A stretch of DNA of 64,000 nucleotides from positions 3,308,117-3,372,116 of the forward strand of contig NZ_CP042818.1 of assembly GCF_008153345.1 (NCBI RefSeq), read 5' to 3'. The position numbers were made by a program, and so were the translations under genes. Below, one piece after another: positions 34,848-45,484 of this stretch. Origin of the DNA: Treponema phagedenis (GTDB lineage: Bacteria > Spirochaetota > Spirochaetia > Treponematales > Treponemataceae). Under the pieces are notes generated by a model. That model did not search any database. It saw nothing but the letters and a program-made list of their open reading frames with translations, and had not been told where the DNA came from. Position 1 is the stretch's first letter, and every line of letters starts with the position of its first letter.

Positions 34848-37800
34848 TTATTTTATCTCGCCTCTACTCAACGTGAATTTCTTTTCCTTTTTTTCAGTTT
34901 TTACTTTAATATCTGAAATCGGATTCCATTCCACTACAAATGTAATGGTCGGTGTAAATTCATAATAGAATTGTTTTTTTCCTGCAACAATTTTATCCTT
35001 TTTTTGCGGGCTTATCGCATAGGTAAATTTCATTGTCCAATCTTTTAAATAATGCGTTAATCCGACATTTAAAGATTTCAGTTTAAACCCCGAAGACTTC
35101 CGGGCATTTATATCCCAAAAATAAAAAGAAGCAAGTAAGTCTTTTAAAATATTTGTTTCGCCGGGTATTACCACCGGAAGATTTAAAAATCTTTGAAAGT
35201 AGCGGGCTATGCTGTCATTCCTGCTAGTAGAGCCAAAGGATAAATCCCAAAATTCATGTATTTTAAAAGTGACGGAAGGTGTAAAGGTAAAATAGCTGTC
35301 CGTAATTTTTTGTAAATGAATTTGCAACGAACTTGAAAAAGAAAGATCCACCGCAAGCCGATTTTTCCATGAATATATCTTAAACGGATTTGAAGAATTT
35401 GAATAATTAATTCCTATGGTATTCGGTAAAAACCTTTTATCTTTTGATTTTGACACCCATCCTTTTCGCGGGTCAAGCACATAACGCATATCTCTATTCA
35501 TCGTATACGAAGCGGATAAACCCTTTCGAGCAAAAGAAATCAGATATCGTTCGCTGCTTTTTTCTTCTATATTGTATGAATATTCTTGCGTAAGTCCGAT
35601 TGAGTACGGAAGCGAAAAGGTAAGTTTTGAAACAAAGGGATCCCAAAACCATTTTTTCTTTTCTTTTTCTTTCTCAAATAGTTTTGAGGAAAAAGAAAGC
35701 GATCCATAGGGAAATGTGAAGCTTGTTTCAGCGGAATATGCTTGTAAAAGCGGCGGCAAGTTAGCGGTAAAAGCCATCTTTTGGGTATATTCATTTAGAA
35801 CAACCCCAACGGTAAGTCCTACCGTATGCGCAGTAATAAAGTCTTTATGCCATTTTAGTTTTTCAACCGTCCATTCGGGAGTATCTACCGTGCCGGTAAA
35901 TTTATTTTTTATCAGTATCTCCGATAAATTCCAACTAATTGCTATCGGATTAAACATGGGAAAATCAGAAAAGGGTTTTATCGTAAGTGTGTTGGAATTT
36001 TTTAAACTGTAAACACTTGCCTCATAATTTGCTTTTTTTGACTTTGCTTCCGAAGCAGTATTTTTTACATAGTTATGCCCTTGTTGGTTGCCTGAAAATT
36101 CAAGGCTATTTGATAAACTGAGAAAGTCTTTGGCATACGATATTTTTGAACTGAGTCCGACCTTCCCTTTATACTGAAAGAATTTTGTTTTAAACTCTTT
36201 CCACTTAACATCCTCCGGTTTATGCCAGTTATCGGAATCAAAAATAGTTTCCTGCAAACCCGTAACATCACCCGTGTATGAAAGAGAAAAATCAACCGAA
36301 CGATATTTACTTCTTAAATCGGATGATGAATTCTTAATCTTGAACGCCGGAATAAACACATCTAAAAAAAGAGGCTCTTCTTCGTTTGGCGTTTTTTCAG
36401 TTTCATGTTTGTTTTCCTCTACAGCATCTTTTGATTCTTCTTTTTCTTTGTCTTGTTCTTTTGCGGATTCCTGTTTTTGCTCTTCAATAAAAGGGTTTTT
36501 TATCCCTTCAGGAGCAAGTGAATCTGCAGGCTTTTTTTTGGATTTAAACATTTCATTATTTATCAGCGTACCGGATATTGAGCTGCGAATTTCAGGTCGC
36601 ATCAATTGCTGATAAAAAAACTTTCGCTCGGGAGAGTTCAAAATTTCTTCCACTGAAAGATCTTTGTTTGATTTTGATCTAAAATCAACACGAAAAGAAG
36701 CACTGTCTATACCGAAAGAACTTATCCACGGAGAAATTTGTTTAATTGATGGACGGAGCGATGTTTTAAAAATCCATGAAAAAGAATCTTCAGAAGACGC
36801 GCCTTTAGCATCCGCAAGTTTATCTTTATTTAAAAGATATTTAAACCAATTCATATCTTCTTCACGATTAAAATAATCGGATTTGAAAAAAGGATCGGAA
36901 ACCAAAGGAAAATCAATATCAAGGGTAAAAGGAGCCTTATTTAAATTAAAAGAAAATGTTGACTTATATCGAAAAGGCATTTTCTTACCGAAAAGATAAG
37001 ATTTACTCATGTGAGATTCGCCTTTTCTATCATATATTGAGTACAAAGGCGTACTGCTCTGTTTATACAGCGTACGGGAAACACCAAAAAAAACAGAAAA
37101 GTTAATTTTTTTTACTGCAGAGCTTTTCGGTTCAAATTTGCCGTCAAGCCCCACAAGACCGCCAAGCCCCGAATAATAATCCGCAATAAGTTTTAAATAA
37201 CTGGGATTTGTATTGCTTGCCGGCGTTTCGAGGTTTTTAAAAAAAAGACCTTCAAGTTTTTGCTCTTTTAAAGAATCGCTTAAAAGAAAGTTTGAAAAGG
37301 TTGATCCTTCTTCCTGTTTTGGCAGCGGTTTTCTGCCAATAATATAGGTGGTTGTCTGCACAAAAGCACCTTCACGATTTCTGAACCCGAATACCGGATG
37401 AGTAATCATCTCGTCGGCGGGGTAATAAAAAAACGGCAGATAAAAAATGGGAACCACTCCGATTGAAAAATAACCGTTGGCAAAGGCAAGCTCATTTCCG
37501 GGTAAAAGCCATATCCTGCTTGCCTTGATTGACCACAGCGGATATTCTTCGTCGCTAGTGCTTAGTATTCCGTTTTTAAAAGTTACCACACCGCTTGCAT
37601 CACGCCCGACAACATTGGATTGAATAAAAAAAGGATTTTGTTTTTTTCGCACCGGCTCCTGTCGAATTGCACCGTCAAGAAAGACGCCGGTCATCTCTTT
37701 TATATTAAAAAGAAGTTTTTCTCCTTTAAAAGTTTGCCCCGATTTTTCTCCAATCTTGCGCTCATAAAATACGCCGCCAGATGCATGCAGCATATCCATT

Positions 37801-38243
37801 GATCTATTATAAATAATTTGGTCGGCGGTAATGGTAGAAGTGGAATCTCCGTCGGCAACTGAAATCGAAACATTGCCTGAAAATATGACAATTTCATCTT
37901 TGTCATCGTCAGCTGGCTGTTCGGTTTCCTCAGCCGTTTTAGCATCGGATTTTTTATCTTCTTTTACCGATGAGTCGGACTCTTCTTTTTCACTCTTAGA
38001 GGAAGGCTTTGCATCGCCTCCTACCGCCCCGGGATCTTCTTGCGGCGCCGAATCGGAATCCGATTTTTCATTTTCCGAGTCGGGCTTTTTTGCACCCGGC
38101 ATTTTTACATACTGCATTTCCCGCGCGGAATTAATCGTAACAGTCCGCAAGGTTTCAGACTTTTCCGCAGCAAATACAAAAGTAGAAAGAAAAAAAAGAA
38201 TACCGACACAACCGAGAAGCTTATTCATGTATGTTTCGCTCAA
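34848..38243 (-). CDS. lptD: LptD/OstA-like outer-membrane assembly protein
   Basis: An 1131-residue exported protein with a signal peptide (to about residue 25). An unusual acidic Ser/Asp/Glu/Lys-rich stretch (about 50-115) comes next, then an OstA/LptA-like N-domain (about 116-240), the [17 protein letters not shown] motif of LptD, and a long beta-barrel region interrupted by another acidic low-complexity insert (about 590-630). LptD places lipopolysaccharide in the outer membrane; treponemes lack typical LPS, so the cargo may be another glycolipid. The start is TTG at 38243 (AAGGA site) or ATG at 38228; both overlap the uvrA end. Confidence 0.85.
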   Translation of the reverse strand: MSETYMNKLLGCVGILFFLSTFVFAAEKSETLRTVTINSAREMQYVKMPGAKKPDSENEKSDSDSAPQEDPGAVGGDAKPSSKSEKEESDSSVKEDKKSDAKTAEETEQPADDDKDEIVIFSGNVSISVADGDSTSTITADQIIYNRSMDMLHASGGVFYERKIGEKSGQTFKGEKLLFNIKEMTGVFLDGAIRQEPVRKKQNPFFIQSNVVGRDASGVVTFKNGILSTSDEEYPLWSIKASRIWLLPGNELAFANGYFSIGVVPIFYLPFFYYPADEMITHPVFGFRNREGAFVQTTTYIIGRKPLPKQEEGSTFSNFLLSDSLKEQKLEGLFFKNLETPASNTNPSYLKLIADYYSGLGGLVGLDGKFEPKSSAVKKINFSVFFGVSRTLYKQSSTPLYSIYDRKGESHMSKSYLFGKKMPFRYKSTFSFNLNKAPFTLDIDFPLVSDPFFKSDYFNREEDMNWFKYLLNKDKLADAKGASSEDSFSWIFKTSLRPSIKQISPWISSFGIDSASFRVDFRSKSNKDLSVEEILNSPERKFFYQQLMRPEIRSSISGTLINNEMFKSKKKPADSLAPEGIKNPFIEEQKQESAKEQDKEKEESKDAVEENKHETEKTPNEEEPLFLDVFIPAFKIKNSSSDLRSKYRSVDFSLSYTGDVTGLQETIFDSDNWHKPEDVKWKEFKTKFFQYKGKVGLSSKISYAKDFLSLSNSLEFSGNQQGHNYVKNTASEAKSKKANYEASVYSLKNSNTLTIKPFSDFPMFNPIAISWNLSEILIKNKFTGTVDTPEWTVEKLKWHKDFITAHTVGLTVGVVLNEYTQKMAFTANLPPLLQAYSAETSFTFPYGSLSFSSKLFEKEKEKKKWFWDPFVSKLTFSLPYSIGLTQEYSYNIEEKSSERYLISFARKGLSASYTMNRDMRYVLDPRKGWVSKSKDKRFLPNTIGINYSNSSNPFKIYSWKNRLAVDLSFSSSLQIHLQKITDSYFTFTPSVTFKIHEFWDLSFGSTSRNDSIARYFQRFLNLPVVIPGETNILKDLLASFYFWDINARKSSGFKLKSLNVGLTHYLKDWTMKFTYAISPQKKDKIVAGKKQFYYEFTPTITFVVEWNPISDIKVKTEKKEKKFTLSRGEIK

Positions 38244-41094
38244 GCATTTCCTTTACATAAAATCCGGTATATGAATTTTTCACCGCCGCAAGCTCTTCGG
38301 GCGTTCCTTCGGCAATAATTTCACCGCCGTTTACTCCGCCTTCGGGGCCAAGATCAATAAGCTTATCTGCCTGTAAAATAACATCAAGATTATGCTCGAT
38401 CATCACTACCGTATTTCCCTGCTCTACCAAACGCTGAATAACCGCCATCAATTGCTTTACATCGGCAAAATGTAAACCGGTGGTAGGCTCATCAAGAATG
38501 TACAAAGTTTTGCCGGTTGAACGCTTTGCAAGCTCATTTGCAAGCTTCACCCGCTGCGCCTCGCCGCCCGAAAGCGTTAAGGCCGACTGTCCCAGCTTAA
38601 TATACCCCAAGCCAACCGAAAGCAGGGTTTCAAGCTTACGCGCAATATGCGGAATAGGCGCAAAAAAATCGGCGGCTTCTTCAACCGTAAGATTTAATAC
38701 ATCGGCAATATTTTTTCCTTTATACCGAATATCCAAGGTCTCTTTATTAAAACGCTTGCCCCGGCACACATCGCAGGTAATATACACATCGGGTAAAAAA
38801 TTCATCTCGATGGTGATGGTGCCGTCCCCGCGGCAATGCTCACATCTGCCGCCCCGCACATTAAACGAAAACCTGCCCGGCTTATATCCGCGCATCTTAG
38901 AATCGGGCAAACTTGCAAAAAGGTCTCGAATGCCGGTAAACACACCCACATAGGTTGCGGGGTTTGAGCGCGGCGTTCTGCCGATCGGACTCTGATCTAT
39001 GTTTATTACCTTATCAATATGCTCCAAACCCTCAATTTTTTTATACGCACCCTCGGGCAGGCTACTGCGCATCAAGCGATTGGAAACAGCCGGATACAAA
39101 ATATCGGTTAGCAGGGTTGACTTCCCCGAACCGGAAACGCCTGTAATACAGGTAAAAGTACCGAGCGGTATGTCCACCGACACGTTTTTTAAATTATGCT
39201 CGGTTACACCGGAAAGCCGCAACACATGTCCGTTCCCCTTACGCCGCTCTTTCGGCACCTCCATTGTCAGCGTGCCGGCAAGATACTGCCCAGTAAGGCT
39301 TTCTTTTACCCGCATCACTTCAGCAGGCGTTCCCGCCGCAATAATCTTCCCGCCGTGCACACCGGCGCCCGGCCCCAAATCGACAATATAATCGGCGGTA
39401 CGCAGCGTTTGCTCATCATGCTCCACAACCAAAACCGTATTACCGATATCGCGCAAATAAGTGAGCGTATTAATCAGCCGCTCATTATCCCGCTGATGTA
39501 AACCGATTGAAGGCTCATCAAGAATATACAACACGCCGATCAAACTTGAGCCGATCTGCGTTGCAAGCCGAATTCGCTGTGCCTCGCCGCCTGAAAGCGT
39601 TGCCGCCTTCCGCTCCAGCGTTAAATAATCAAGTCCCACATTCTGCATAAAATCAAGGCGGGAAGTGATCTCTTTTAAAATTTGCTGCGCAATTACCTGC
39701 TCGGTTTCGCTTATTTTTAGATTTTTAAAAAATTCAATAGAGTCCGACACGGAAAGAAGGGTAAGCTCATAGATATTCTTCCCGCCAACCGTAACCGCCA
39801 AGGCTTCGGGCTTTAAACGCCGCCCCTTGCATGCCTCACACTGAGAAACAGACATATACCGCTCATAACTTTCCCGCTGTGCATTGGAATACGCTTCATT
39901 ATACTTCCGCTGCATTTCCGAAAACACGCCCAGCCACGGACGATTATAACTTGCCTTCCGCGAGCCGTCTTCCCGCTCATAGGTAAAATGAATAGGTTCC
40001 GAGCCGGTACCGTACATGATTACTGAAAGCGCTTTTTTGGAAAGCTTATTCACCGGCGTATCAAGAGAAAACCCATACTTTTCCGCCAATGCGGCAAAAC
40101 GCGCATAATTCCACGCGGAATCGGGCTTGAAGGTTAAAAAAGCACCCTCATTAAAAGAAAGTGTTTTATCAGGTACAAGAAGATTAAAATCAAACGCCTG
40201 CTTTGCCCCGAGTCCGGTACATTCGGGACAGGCGCCAAAGGGATTATTAAACGAAAAAAGCCGCGGCTGCAGCTCAGGCATGGAAATACCGCAATCGGGA
40301 CAGGCATTCTTTTGTGAAAAAAACACCTCATTCTGCAGAGAATCCTTTGATGCCTGCGTCAGCACAATAAGCGTGCCGCCGGAACTTTCAAGCGCCGTTT
40401 CCACCGACTCTGCAAGCCGCTTGCGCACATCTTTTGAAAGCTGAATACGATCAACAATCAACTCAATCGTATGCTTTTTTTGTTTATCAAGCTTTATTCC
40501 GTCCTCTAAATTGACGATAAGCCCGTCAATGCGCGCCCGCACAAACCCCGCCTTTTGTGCATCCTCAATAATTTTTTGATGCTCTCCTTTTTTGCCTTTA
40601 ATAATCGGAGACAAAAGCTGAATGCGCGTCCCCTCGTTCCAAGTCATAATCGTGTCGATAATTTGGTCAACCGTTTGCTCCTGAATTTCCTTCCCGCAAT
40701 TTGGACAATGCGCATGCCCGATTCGGGCATACAAAAGCCGATAATAATCGTATATTTCGGTAACCGTGCCGACCGTAGAGCGCGGATTACGGTGTGTTGT
40801 TTTTTGTTCAATAGAAATGGCGGGCGACAAACCGCCGATATAATCAACATCGGGCTTATCCATCCTGCCCAAAAACTGCCGCGCATACGCAGAAAGAGAC
40901 TCAACATACCGGCGCTGCCCCTCGGCAAAAATAGTATCAAAGGCAAGCGAACTCTTCCCCGAACCAGACAGCCCTGAAATAACCACCAGCTTATCACGTG
41001 GAAGTTCCACATCAATATTTTGAAGATTATGCTCTCGTGCGCCCCTAATAACGAGCTTATTCACGCTTTTTAACTGAGAATCCTGCTTTTGCAT
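38221..41094 (-). CDS. uvrA: Excinuclease ABC subunit A
   Basis: A 957-residue UvrA, the damage sensor of nucleotide excision repair. There are two ABC modules: Walker [11 protein letters not shown] near 40 and [10 protein letters not shown] near 655, with signatures [12 protein letters not shown] and [12 protein letters not shown]. Zinc motifs are visible ([27 protein letters not shown] with CDVCRGKRF). The length is normal. A -10 box ATTATA (TATAAT on the minus strand, 41108-41103) lies only eight bases before the ATG, so the mRNA may be nearly leaderless. It overlaps lptD. Confidence 0.97.
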   Translation of the reverse strand: MQKQDSQLKSVNKLVIRGAREHNLQNIDVELPRDKLVVISGLSGSGKSSLAFDTIFAEGQRRYVESLSAYARQFLGRMDKPDVDYIGGLSPAISIEQKTTHRNPRSTVGTVTEIYDYYRLLYARIGHAHCPNCGKEIQEQTVDQIIDTIMTWNEGTRIQLLSPIIKGKKGEHQKIIEDAQKAGFVRARIDGLIVNLEDGIKLDKQKKHTIELIVDRIQLSKDVRKRLAESVETALESSGGTLIVLTQASKDSLQNEVFFSQKNACPDCGISMPELQPRLFSFNNPFGACPECTGLGAKQAFDFNLLVPDKTLSFNEGAFLTFKPDSAWNYARFAALAEKYGFSLDTPVNKLSKKALSVIMYGTGSEPIHFTYEREDGSRKASYNRPWLGVFSEMQRKYNEAYSNAQRESYERYMSVSQCEACKGRRLKPEALAVTVGGKNIYELTLLSVSDSIEFFKNLKISETEQVIAQQILKEITSRLDFMQNVGLDYLTLERKAATLSGGEAQRIRLATQIGSSLIGVLYILDEPSIGLHQRDNERLINTLTYLRDIGNTVLVVEHDEQTLRTADYIVDLGPGAGVHGGKIIAAGTPAEVMRVKESLTGQYLAGTLTMEVPKERRKGNGHVLRLSGVTEHNLKNVSVDIPLGTFTCITGVSGSGKSTLLTDILYPAVSNRLMRSSLPEGAYKKIEGLEHIDKVINIDQSPIGRTPRSNPATYVGVFTGIRDLFASLPDSKMRGYKPGRFSFNVRGGRCEHCRGDGTITIEMNFLPDVYITCDVCRGKRFNKETLDIRYKGKNIADVLNLTVEEAADFFAPIPHIARKLETLLSVGLGYIKLGQSALTLSGGEAQRVKLANELAKRSTGKTLYILDEPTTGLHFADVKQLMAVIQRLVEQGNTVVMIEHNLDVILQADKLIDLGPEGGVNGGEIIAEGTPEELAAVKNSYTGFYVKEMLERNIHE

Positions 41095-41221
41095 AGGGCG
41101 GTATTATAAAAGGTTTTACAAGTTTATGCAATGCAAATTTTTTAAGGACATCGGCACACTTCTCTGCCGGTACCTTCCGCAAAAAAGGAAGCGGACTTTT
41201 TTCTTTAAAGCTTACCGAATA

Positions 41222-41325
41222 AAACATTCCTATGGTAAGTTTACTCACCGTTGCGCCGTGTCGAACTCCTTTTTATAAAATTGTCTTGATTTTTGTAAGG
41301 TGTATTAAAAACCGCTGTACTAGCG
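41222..41325 (+). repeat. Interspersed repeat copy F, short
   Basis: The frame is AACATTCCTATGGTAAGTTT, ACTCACCGTTGCGCCGTGTC, GAACTCCTTTTTATAAAATTG, GTAAGGTGTATTAAAA and a right end GTACTAG. It has no hairpin modules. Its right end (CTAG) supplies the TAG stop codon of the BI-1 gene read leftward. Confidence 0.8.
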
Positions 41326-42024
41326 TTTTTTACCAAATAAGCGGAGGAGGGCGAGGAAGATGTTAATAAAGTCAAGATACAATTTAAGAGCACCGATAAG
41401 GGCTACTTTTCGGTAGGCATCGTCCTGCCGCGCATGTTGTGATATTTGCAAAATTTTTTGACTATCATAGGCGGTGAGCCCGGTGAATACGCCGACCGTG
41501 ATAAAAGAAAGAAGCCAGTCAAATGATGATGAACGGAGGAACATATTAACGAGGGATGCAATAACAAGCCCGATTACGGCCATCATTAAATAACGCCCTG
41601 CAGAATTCAAATCGGTATTTGTTGTCATACCGTAGATGCTCATTACACTGAACATCAATGCCGTGGTGAGGAAGATCCGGGTAATAGAACCGCCGGTGTA
41701 GATAAAGAAAATAGCTGATAAGGTAATGCCGTTCAGTATGGAATAGCCGATAAAGGCAAGTGCAGCGGTTGTAAAACTTATTTTTCTGATACCGGCTGAT
41801 AATCCGGCAACAAGTAAAACCTCTGCAATAATAAGACCAAAAAATACAAGCTTATTACCGAAAATAAATAATAAGGCAGCTTCACTGTTGATGACTAAAA
41901 AAGCAGAAAACCCGCTGATAGCCAAAGCTGCTACCATCCATCCATAAACTGCGGCTAAAAACCGCTGTGTAATTTTCTCATTGGCTTGCTGCAATGAAAG
42001 ATCATGTAGCGTTGTCTCATTCAT
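41320..42024 (-). CDS. Bax inhibitor-1 family membrane protein
   Basis: A 234-residue protein with seven hydrophobic segments and BI-1/YccA/YbhL motifs: FLAAVYGWMVAALAISG, SIYGMTTNTDLNSAGRYLMMAVIGL and the C-terminal TAYDSQKILQ...ALKLYLDFINIFLALLRLFG. Bacterial members may act as pH-sensitive calcium leak channels or assist FtsH; the role here is unknown. The longest frame opens at 42060, but those codons coincide with a promoter. ATG 42024 is six bases after the -10 box. Confidence 0.88.
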   Translation of the reverse strand: MNETTLHDLSLQQANEKITQRFLAAVYGWMVAALAISGFSAFLVINSEAALLFIFGNKLVFFGLIIAEVLLVAGLSAGIRKISFTTAALAFIGYSILNGITLSAIFFIYTGGSITRIFLTTALMFSVMSIYGMTTNTDLNSAGRYLMMAVIGLVIASLVNMFLRSSSFDWLLSFITVGVFTGLTAYDSQKILQISQHARQDDAYRKVALIGALKLYLDFINIFLALLRLFGKKR

Positions 42025-42030
42025 GACGTT

Positions 42031-42060
42031 AATATACAAGACAATGGTAGTGACTGTCAA
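42031..42060 (-). promoter_or_regulatory. Promoter giving a probable leaderless BI-1 mRNA
   Basis: On the minus strand: TTGACA (42060-42055), 18-base spacer, TATATT (42036-42031). The ATG follows six bases after the -10 box, so transcription would start at or within a base or two of the start codon. No ribosome site is present. Confidence 0.75.
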
Positions 42061-42097
42061 TTGTACATCTAAATAGGTAGTTCATTGAAAAATGTGT

Positions 42098-42354
42098 ACG
42101 GAAAGCGTTGCGGTTTGAATAACAGTGGATGAAAGGAGCCGCATCCTCGTCTCCAGCTTGGAAGGTTTGGGTAATAGCCGTTATACGACATCCGCAAGGT
42201 TTAACAGTGGTATCGTAAAGGCCTCGAGGGGTCAGTACAAAGAGGAGTACTCTACGTTTGAAAAATTCGTCACGGCGTTATGCGGAATGAATCCCTGTAC
42301 ATTTTGACGTACGGCCTGCCGCCCTTGCGGTTGTTTTTTTCATGCGTAAGCCCT
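42098..42354. repeat. Element sharing ends with the 12 kb element
   Basis: GCGTTGCGGTTTGAA (42105-42119) and the right end GGTTGTTTTTTTCATGCGTA then AGCCC (42328-42353) match the 12048-12337 element. The interior is entirely different: here it contains an open stretch of about 60 codons at 42125-42307 that I do not recognise. This fits a pair of ends carrying different inserts, or an internal deletion/replacement. Confidence 0.5.
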
Positions 42355-42374
42355 AGCATGAAAAGTCCGTTACC

Positions 42375-42403
42375 TTGACGTATGATATCGAAGTCCATAT
42401 ACT
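42375..42403 (+). promoter_or_regulatory. Promoter giving a probable leaderless mRNA for the 5-alpha-reductase-like gene
   Basis: TTGACG (42375-42380), 17-base spacer, TATACT (42398-42403), then seven bases to the ATG at 42411. The in-frame TTG at 42375 is the -35 box itself and so is unlikely to be a start codon. Confidence 0.7.
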
Positions 42404-42410
42404 CAAGCCT

Positions 42411-43184
42411 ATGGAAAAACTTTTGTTTGCTTTTACTGTTGCGCAACTCGTGCTTTTTGTTTTTGGGCTTATTTGTTTTGTTGTTTTATTCTTTGTTCCT
42501 GCGGGTTACGGTAAAATGATCGATAAAAAATGGGGTTATTCTTTTAATAATAAAGCGGCATGGTTTATTATGGAAGTACCGACACTGATTACAATGATTG
42601 TATTGATGTGTGTTTGGGCAACTCCTGAAAATTTCGTCAGAATAATAATAGGGCTTTTTTTTATTTTGCATTACACACAAAGAGTTTTAATCTTTCCATT
42701 TTTGCTTAAAGGGAAAAGTAAGATGCCTTTATCAATTGTATTAATGGGCGTAGTGTTTAATACGATAAATACATTTTTAATTGGTGCATGGTTATTTTAC
42801 CTTTCGCCGAAAGATATGTATCAGGTTTCATGGCTTTATGACCCGCGCTTTATAATCGGTGCGCTGATTTTTCTTTTAGGCATGGCGATAAACATAGATT
42901 CCGATAAATATATTCGTTCCCTCAGAAAAGCCGGAGATACCGCGCATTATTTTCCGCATAAGAGAATGTATCGCTATGTATCAAGTGCAAACTATTTCGG
43001 CGAAATTTTAGAATGGTGCGGTTTTGCGCTTTTATCATGGAGCATGGTCGGTGTTTTATTTGCTTTTTGGACAGCCGCTAATTTAGTACCGCGTGCCTAC
43101 GCTATTAATAAAAAATATAGAACGGAATTTCCTGCGGAATATGCAGCCCTTAAACCTAAATGCGTCTTTCCTTTTATTTTTTAA
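42411..43184 (+). CDS. Steroid 5-alpha-reductase-like membrane protein
   Basis: A 257-residue integral membrane protein with about six hydrophobic segments. The C-terminal part matches the 3-oxo-5-alpha-steroid 4-dehydrogenase/isoprenylcysteine-methyltransferase fold: INIDSDKYIRSLRK, YRYVSSANYFGEILEWCGFAL and NLVPRAYAINKKYRTEFPAEY ending PKCVFPFIF. In eukaryotes this motif set binds NADPH and reduces steroid or enoyl-type double bonds. A bacterial substrate is unknown; a lipid is the natural guess. Start chosen from the promoter position. Confidence 0.82.
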   Translation: MEKLLFAFTVAQLVLFVFGLICFVVLFFVPAGYGKMIDKKWGYSFNNKAAWFIMEVPTLITMIVLMCVWATPENFVRIIIGLFFILHYTQRVLIFPFLLKGKSKMPLSIVLMGVVFNTINTFLIGAWLFYLSPKDMYQVSWLYDPRFIIGALIFLLGMAINIDSDKYIRSLRKAGDTAHYFPHKRMYRYVSSANYFGEILEWCGFALLSWSMVGVLFAFWTAANLVPRAYAINKKYRTEFPAEYAALKPKCVFPFIF

Positions 43185-43365
43185 AAATACCATTCTAATT
43201 GTAATATAAATAATTTTACCTTACCGATACTCAGTCTTACCCATTATGAAAAAAAATGTTGTAAGCTTTTCAATAAGCGAATCCTTTTATAAAAATTCTT
43301 TTGCTGCCGATTGTAAAAGGAGATAGTTTGATTTAGCAGAATACATGAGCGAATAAAACTTTTAA

Positions 43366-43592
43366 CACTATGATAAGTTTACTCACCCTTACTAAATTCC
43401 AAACGATGTTTTGCCTGATGCTCCAGCGTAAACAGGCAAAACTCAGAACGGGCACGGACGCCCGTGGTTCCAAACAGCAACGATGTTTTAAAGTAAAACT
43501 ATTTACAAAGCTTTAAAACTCGTGGTTTAGTTTTTGACAAGGACGTCAAAAACTAAACCGTTGTGTCGGACTCTTTTTATAAAAAATAATAC
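43366..43592 (+). repeat. Interspersed repeat copy G with four hairpin modules
   Basis: It fills most of the 491-base gap between two genes. Modules in order: CGAT + GTTTTGCCTG pairing with CAGGCAAAAC (43404-43442); GAACGGGCACGGACGCCCGT (loop ACGGAC, 43446-43470); CGAT + GTTTTAAAG pairing with CTTTAAAAC + TCG (43481-43522); and a 15 bp perfect stem (43524-43538 with 43545-43559) around AAGGAC. Then CCGTTGTGTCGGACTC resumes the frame. Confidence 0.88.
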
Positions 43593-43675
43593 AAGCGCTT
43601 TGCGAGTTTTAATTTTACTATCGGCGTTTTATAATTTTTCGGTGATGCTTTTAAATGCTGCTGGAGTCGAACTCT

Positions 43676-44836
43676 TCAATGCGTTTTTGTTCTGTTCTGC
43701 ACTTGTTTAAAAAGAGCGGTTTTTAAATTTTCTATGCCGAGTCCGGTTTTTACCGAGATTTCTACCGCTTCAGGATGCTGAGTTTTCAGCGCCATAATCT
43801 CTGTCGGATCAAAGGGGGCGTCCATTTTATTTATTGCAATAACAGTAGGTTTGTCGGCACAATTAAGCTCGTGTAAAACTTCCATCGTTACATTTAAGCA
43901 TTCGCGCATCGCGGGATGAGAGGCATCACAGATTATCAGTAAAAAATCAGCGATGGCGGCTTCCTCTAATGTTGAGCGGAAAGCATCAATGAGCTGATGC
44001 GGTAGATTGCTGACAAAGCCTACCGTGTCGGTAAGTAGAAATTGCGCACTTCCAAGTTCATTTTCAAAATAGATTTTTCTTGTTTCGGCATCGAGGGTTG
44101 CAAAGAGTTTATCTTCGGTAAAAATTTCAGTACCGGAAAGTTTTTTTAAAAGCGAAGATTTACCGCTATTTGTGTATCCGACAATCGCACCGATTTTTTT
44201 GCTGCCGAAAATACGGTTTTTCCGTTGTACAGTTCGTTGCACGCGAACTTTCTCAACCTCATTTTTTAATCTTGTAATTTCAGTTCGCACCCGTCGTCTG
44301 TCCAGCTCAAGTTTTTTTTCACCGGCACCGCGCGAGCCTTTTACTCCTCCGCGTTGTTGCGCAAGTCCTGTCCAGCGGCGGGTCAAGCGAGGCATAGAAT
44401 ATTCAAGTCGAGCAAGCTGTGCTTGTAAAACCGCTTCACGGGTTTGCGCTCGGTCGGCAAAAATTTGGATAATAACTTCCCGGCGGTCAATCACACAAAG
44501 GTCTAAAGCTGCTTCAAGGTTTCGCTGAACGCGCGGGCTTAAATCGCTGTTAAAAATAATTACATCGGCATTTTCTTCGGATGCGGTTTCGGCGATTTTT
44601 TCAAGTTGCCCAGAGCCTACAAAGGTTGCGGGATTTCGAGTGTTTATATTAAAGCGTAAAGAAAAAACAGGATTTACAAAAATTGTTTCTGTAAGATTTT
44701 TTAATTCTTCCTCCTCGATAGCCTTCAAAGCGGCAAAACTTTTCACATTGTAATTGCCGATGATTTTTTCGGAATATACATCAGTAAAAATCAATAGAGC
44801 CTTTTTTTGTTCTTGTTTTAGTTCCTGTAAATTCAA
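43676..44836 (-). CDS. hflX: GTPase HflX
   Basis: A 386-residue HflX GTPase, which splits stalled or inactive ribosomes. The HflX N-domain contains NPATFVGSGQLEKI and NSDLSPRVQRNLE, followed by the coiled-coil linker with ELDRRRVRTEITRLKNEVEKV and the glycine-rich GGVKGSRGAGEKKLE. The G domain has G1 GYTNSGKSSL, G3 DTVGFVSNLPHQLIDAF and G4 NKMD. The start appears to be TTG at 44836. Stand-alone, leftward. Confidence 0.94.
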   Translation of the reverse strand: MNLQELKQEQKKALLIFTDVYSEKIIGNYNVKSFAALKAIEEEELKNLTETIFVNPVFSLRFNINTRNPATFVGSGQLEKIAETASEENADVIIFNSDLSPRVQRNLEAALDLCVIDRREVIIQIFADRAQTREAVLQAQLARLEYSMPRLTRRWTGLAQQRGGVKGSRGAGEKKLELDRRRVRTEITRLKNEVEKVRVQRTVQRKNRIFGSKKIGAIVGYTNSGKSSLLKKLSGTEIFTEDKLFATLDAETRKIYFENELGSAQFLLTDTVGFVSNLPHQLIDAFRSTLEEAAIADFLLIICDASHPAMRECLNVTMEVLHELNCADKPTVIAINKMDAPFDPTEIMALKTQHPEAVEISVKTGLGIENLKTALFKQVQNRTKTH

Positions 44837-44994
44837 ACTCTGTTTAACCTCTTTAACATAGTATGATTTTTCAAAATCTATTTAATTAAAAATAAGTCCA
44901 TGGATACAAGACGTCAAGCTATCGCTTTGTTTATTGTTTTTATTGTTGCATAATAGTGATAAATTTGCAATGTATAATCAGTGATTGTAAAAAT

Positions 44995-45186
44995 CTATTA
45001 TAACGTTTTTTTAATAAATCGATTCGTTTTTTAATGCATCTTACCAAAAACGTAAAAGTTTTATAAAAAAGAGCTCGACACGGCGCAACGGTGAGTAATT
45101 TACCATAGGAATGCTTAAATCCGCAGTCCTTTATTGTTGATACCCCGATTTTTATAACAGGAAGTTAATTACAAAACGCTACACTA
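44995..45186 (-). repeat. Full-length interspersed repeat copy H
   Basis: Reverse orientation. It runs from CTATTATAACGTTTTTTTAA at the left to TTAATTACAAAACGCTACAC at the right, which are imperfect inverted repeats. It contains CGACACGGCGCAACGGTGAG, TAATTTACCATAGGAATGC. No modules are inserted. It matches copies C and K over the whole length. Confidence 0.88.
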
Positions 45187-45237
45187 TGTTTTTTGTTTAT
45201 ATTTTTCAGTTTTATAAAGCTCTTGTATATTTTAGTC

Positions 45238-45450
45238 AGGGCTTGCGCATGAACAAGGGGCGCTGCCCCTTAGACCCCGGATTACAGTTGCTGCTGACGC
45301 AGGGCGTTTTTGGCTTATGCTTCGCATGCAGGGGCATTGCGGCACCCCTGCACCAGAGGAATATAAATTTCAGAACGGGCATAGACGCCCGTGGTTCCAC
45401 GCAGACAGGCATAATTTTACCACGGACGGCAAAATTATGCCTGCGGTACA
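45238..45450. repeat. Repeat block with hairpin modules
   Basis: It starts with GGGCTTGCGCATGAACAAGG, a relative of the end of the 12 kb element and of 62108, then GGGCGCTGCCCCTTAGACCC, a GC-rich structured piece. The modules GAACGGGCATAGACGCCCGT and a long stem (45406-45421 with 45428-45443) around loop ACGGAC follow. Together with copy H it fills the 648-base gap 44837-45484; no gene is supported there. Confidence 0.7.
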
Positions 45451-45484
45451 TTGACATCGATCCTCAAATCATTTTATGCTGCGC

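Noticed and set aside
42125..42307. Sixty-codon frame inside the repeat element at 42 kb
   Set aside because: It lies wholly inside a repeat, I see no proper start or recognised motif, and there is no sign of selection visible. Kept only as part of the element's description.
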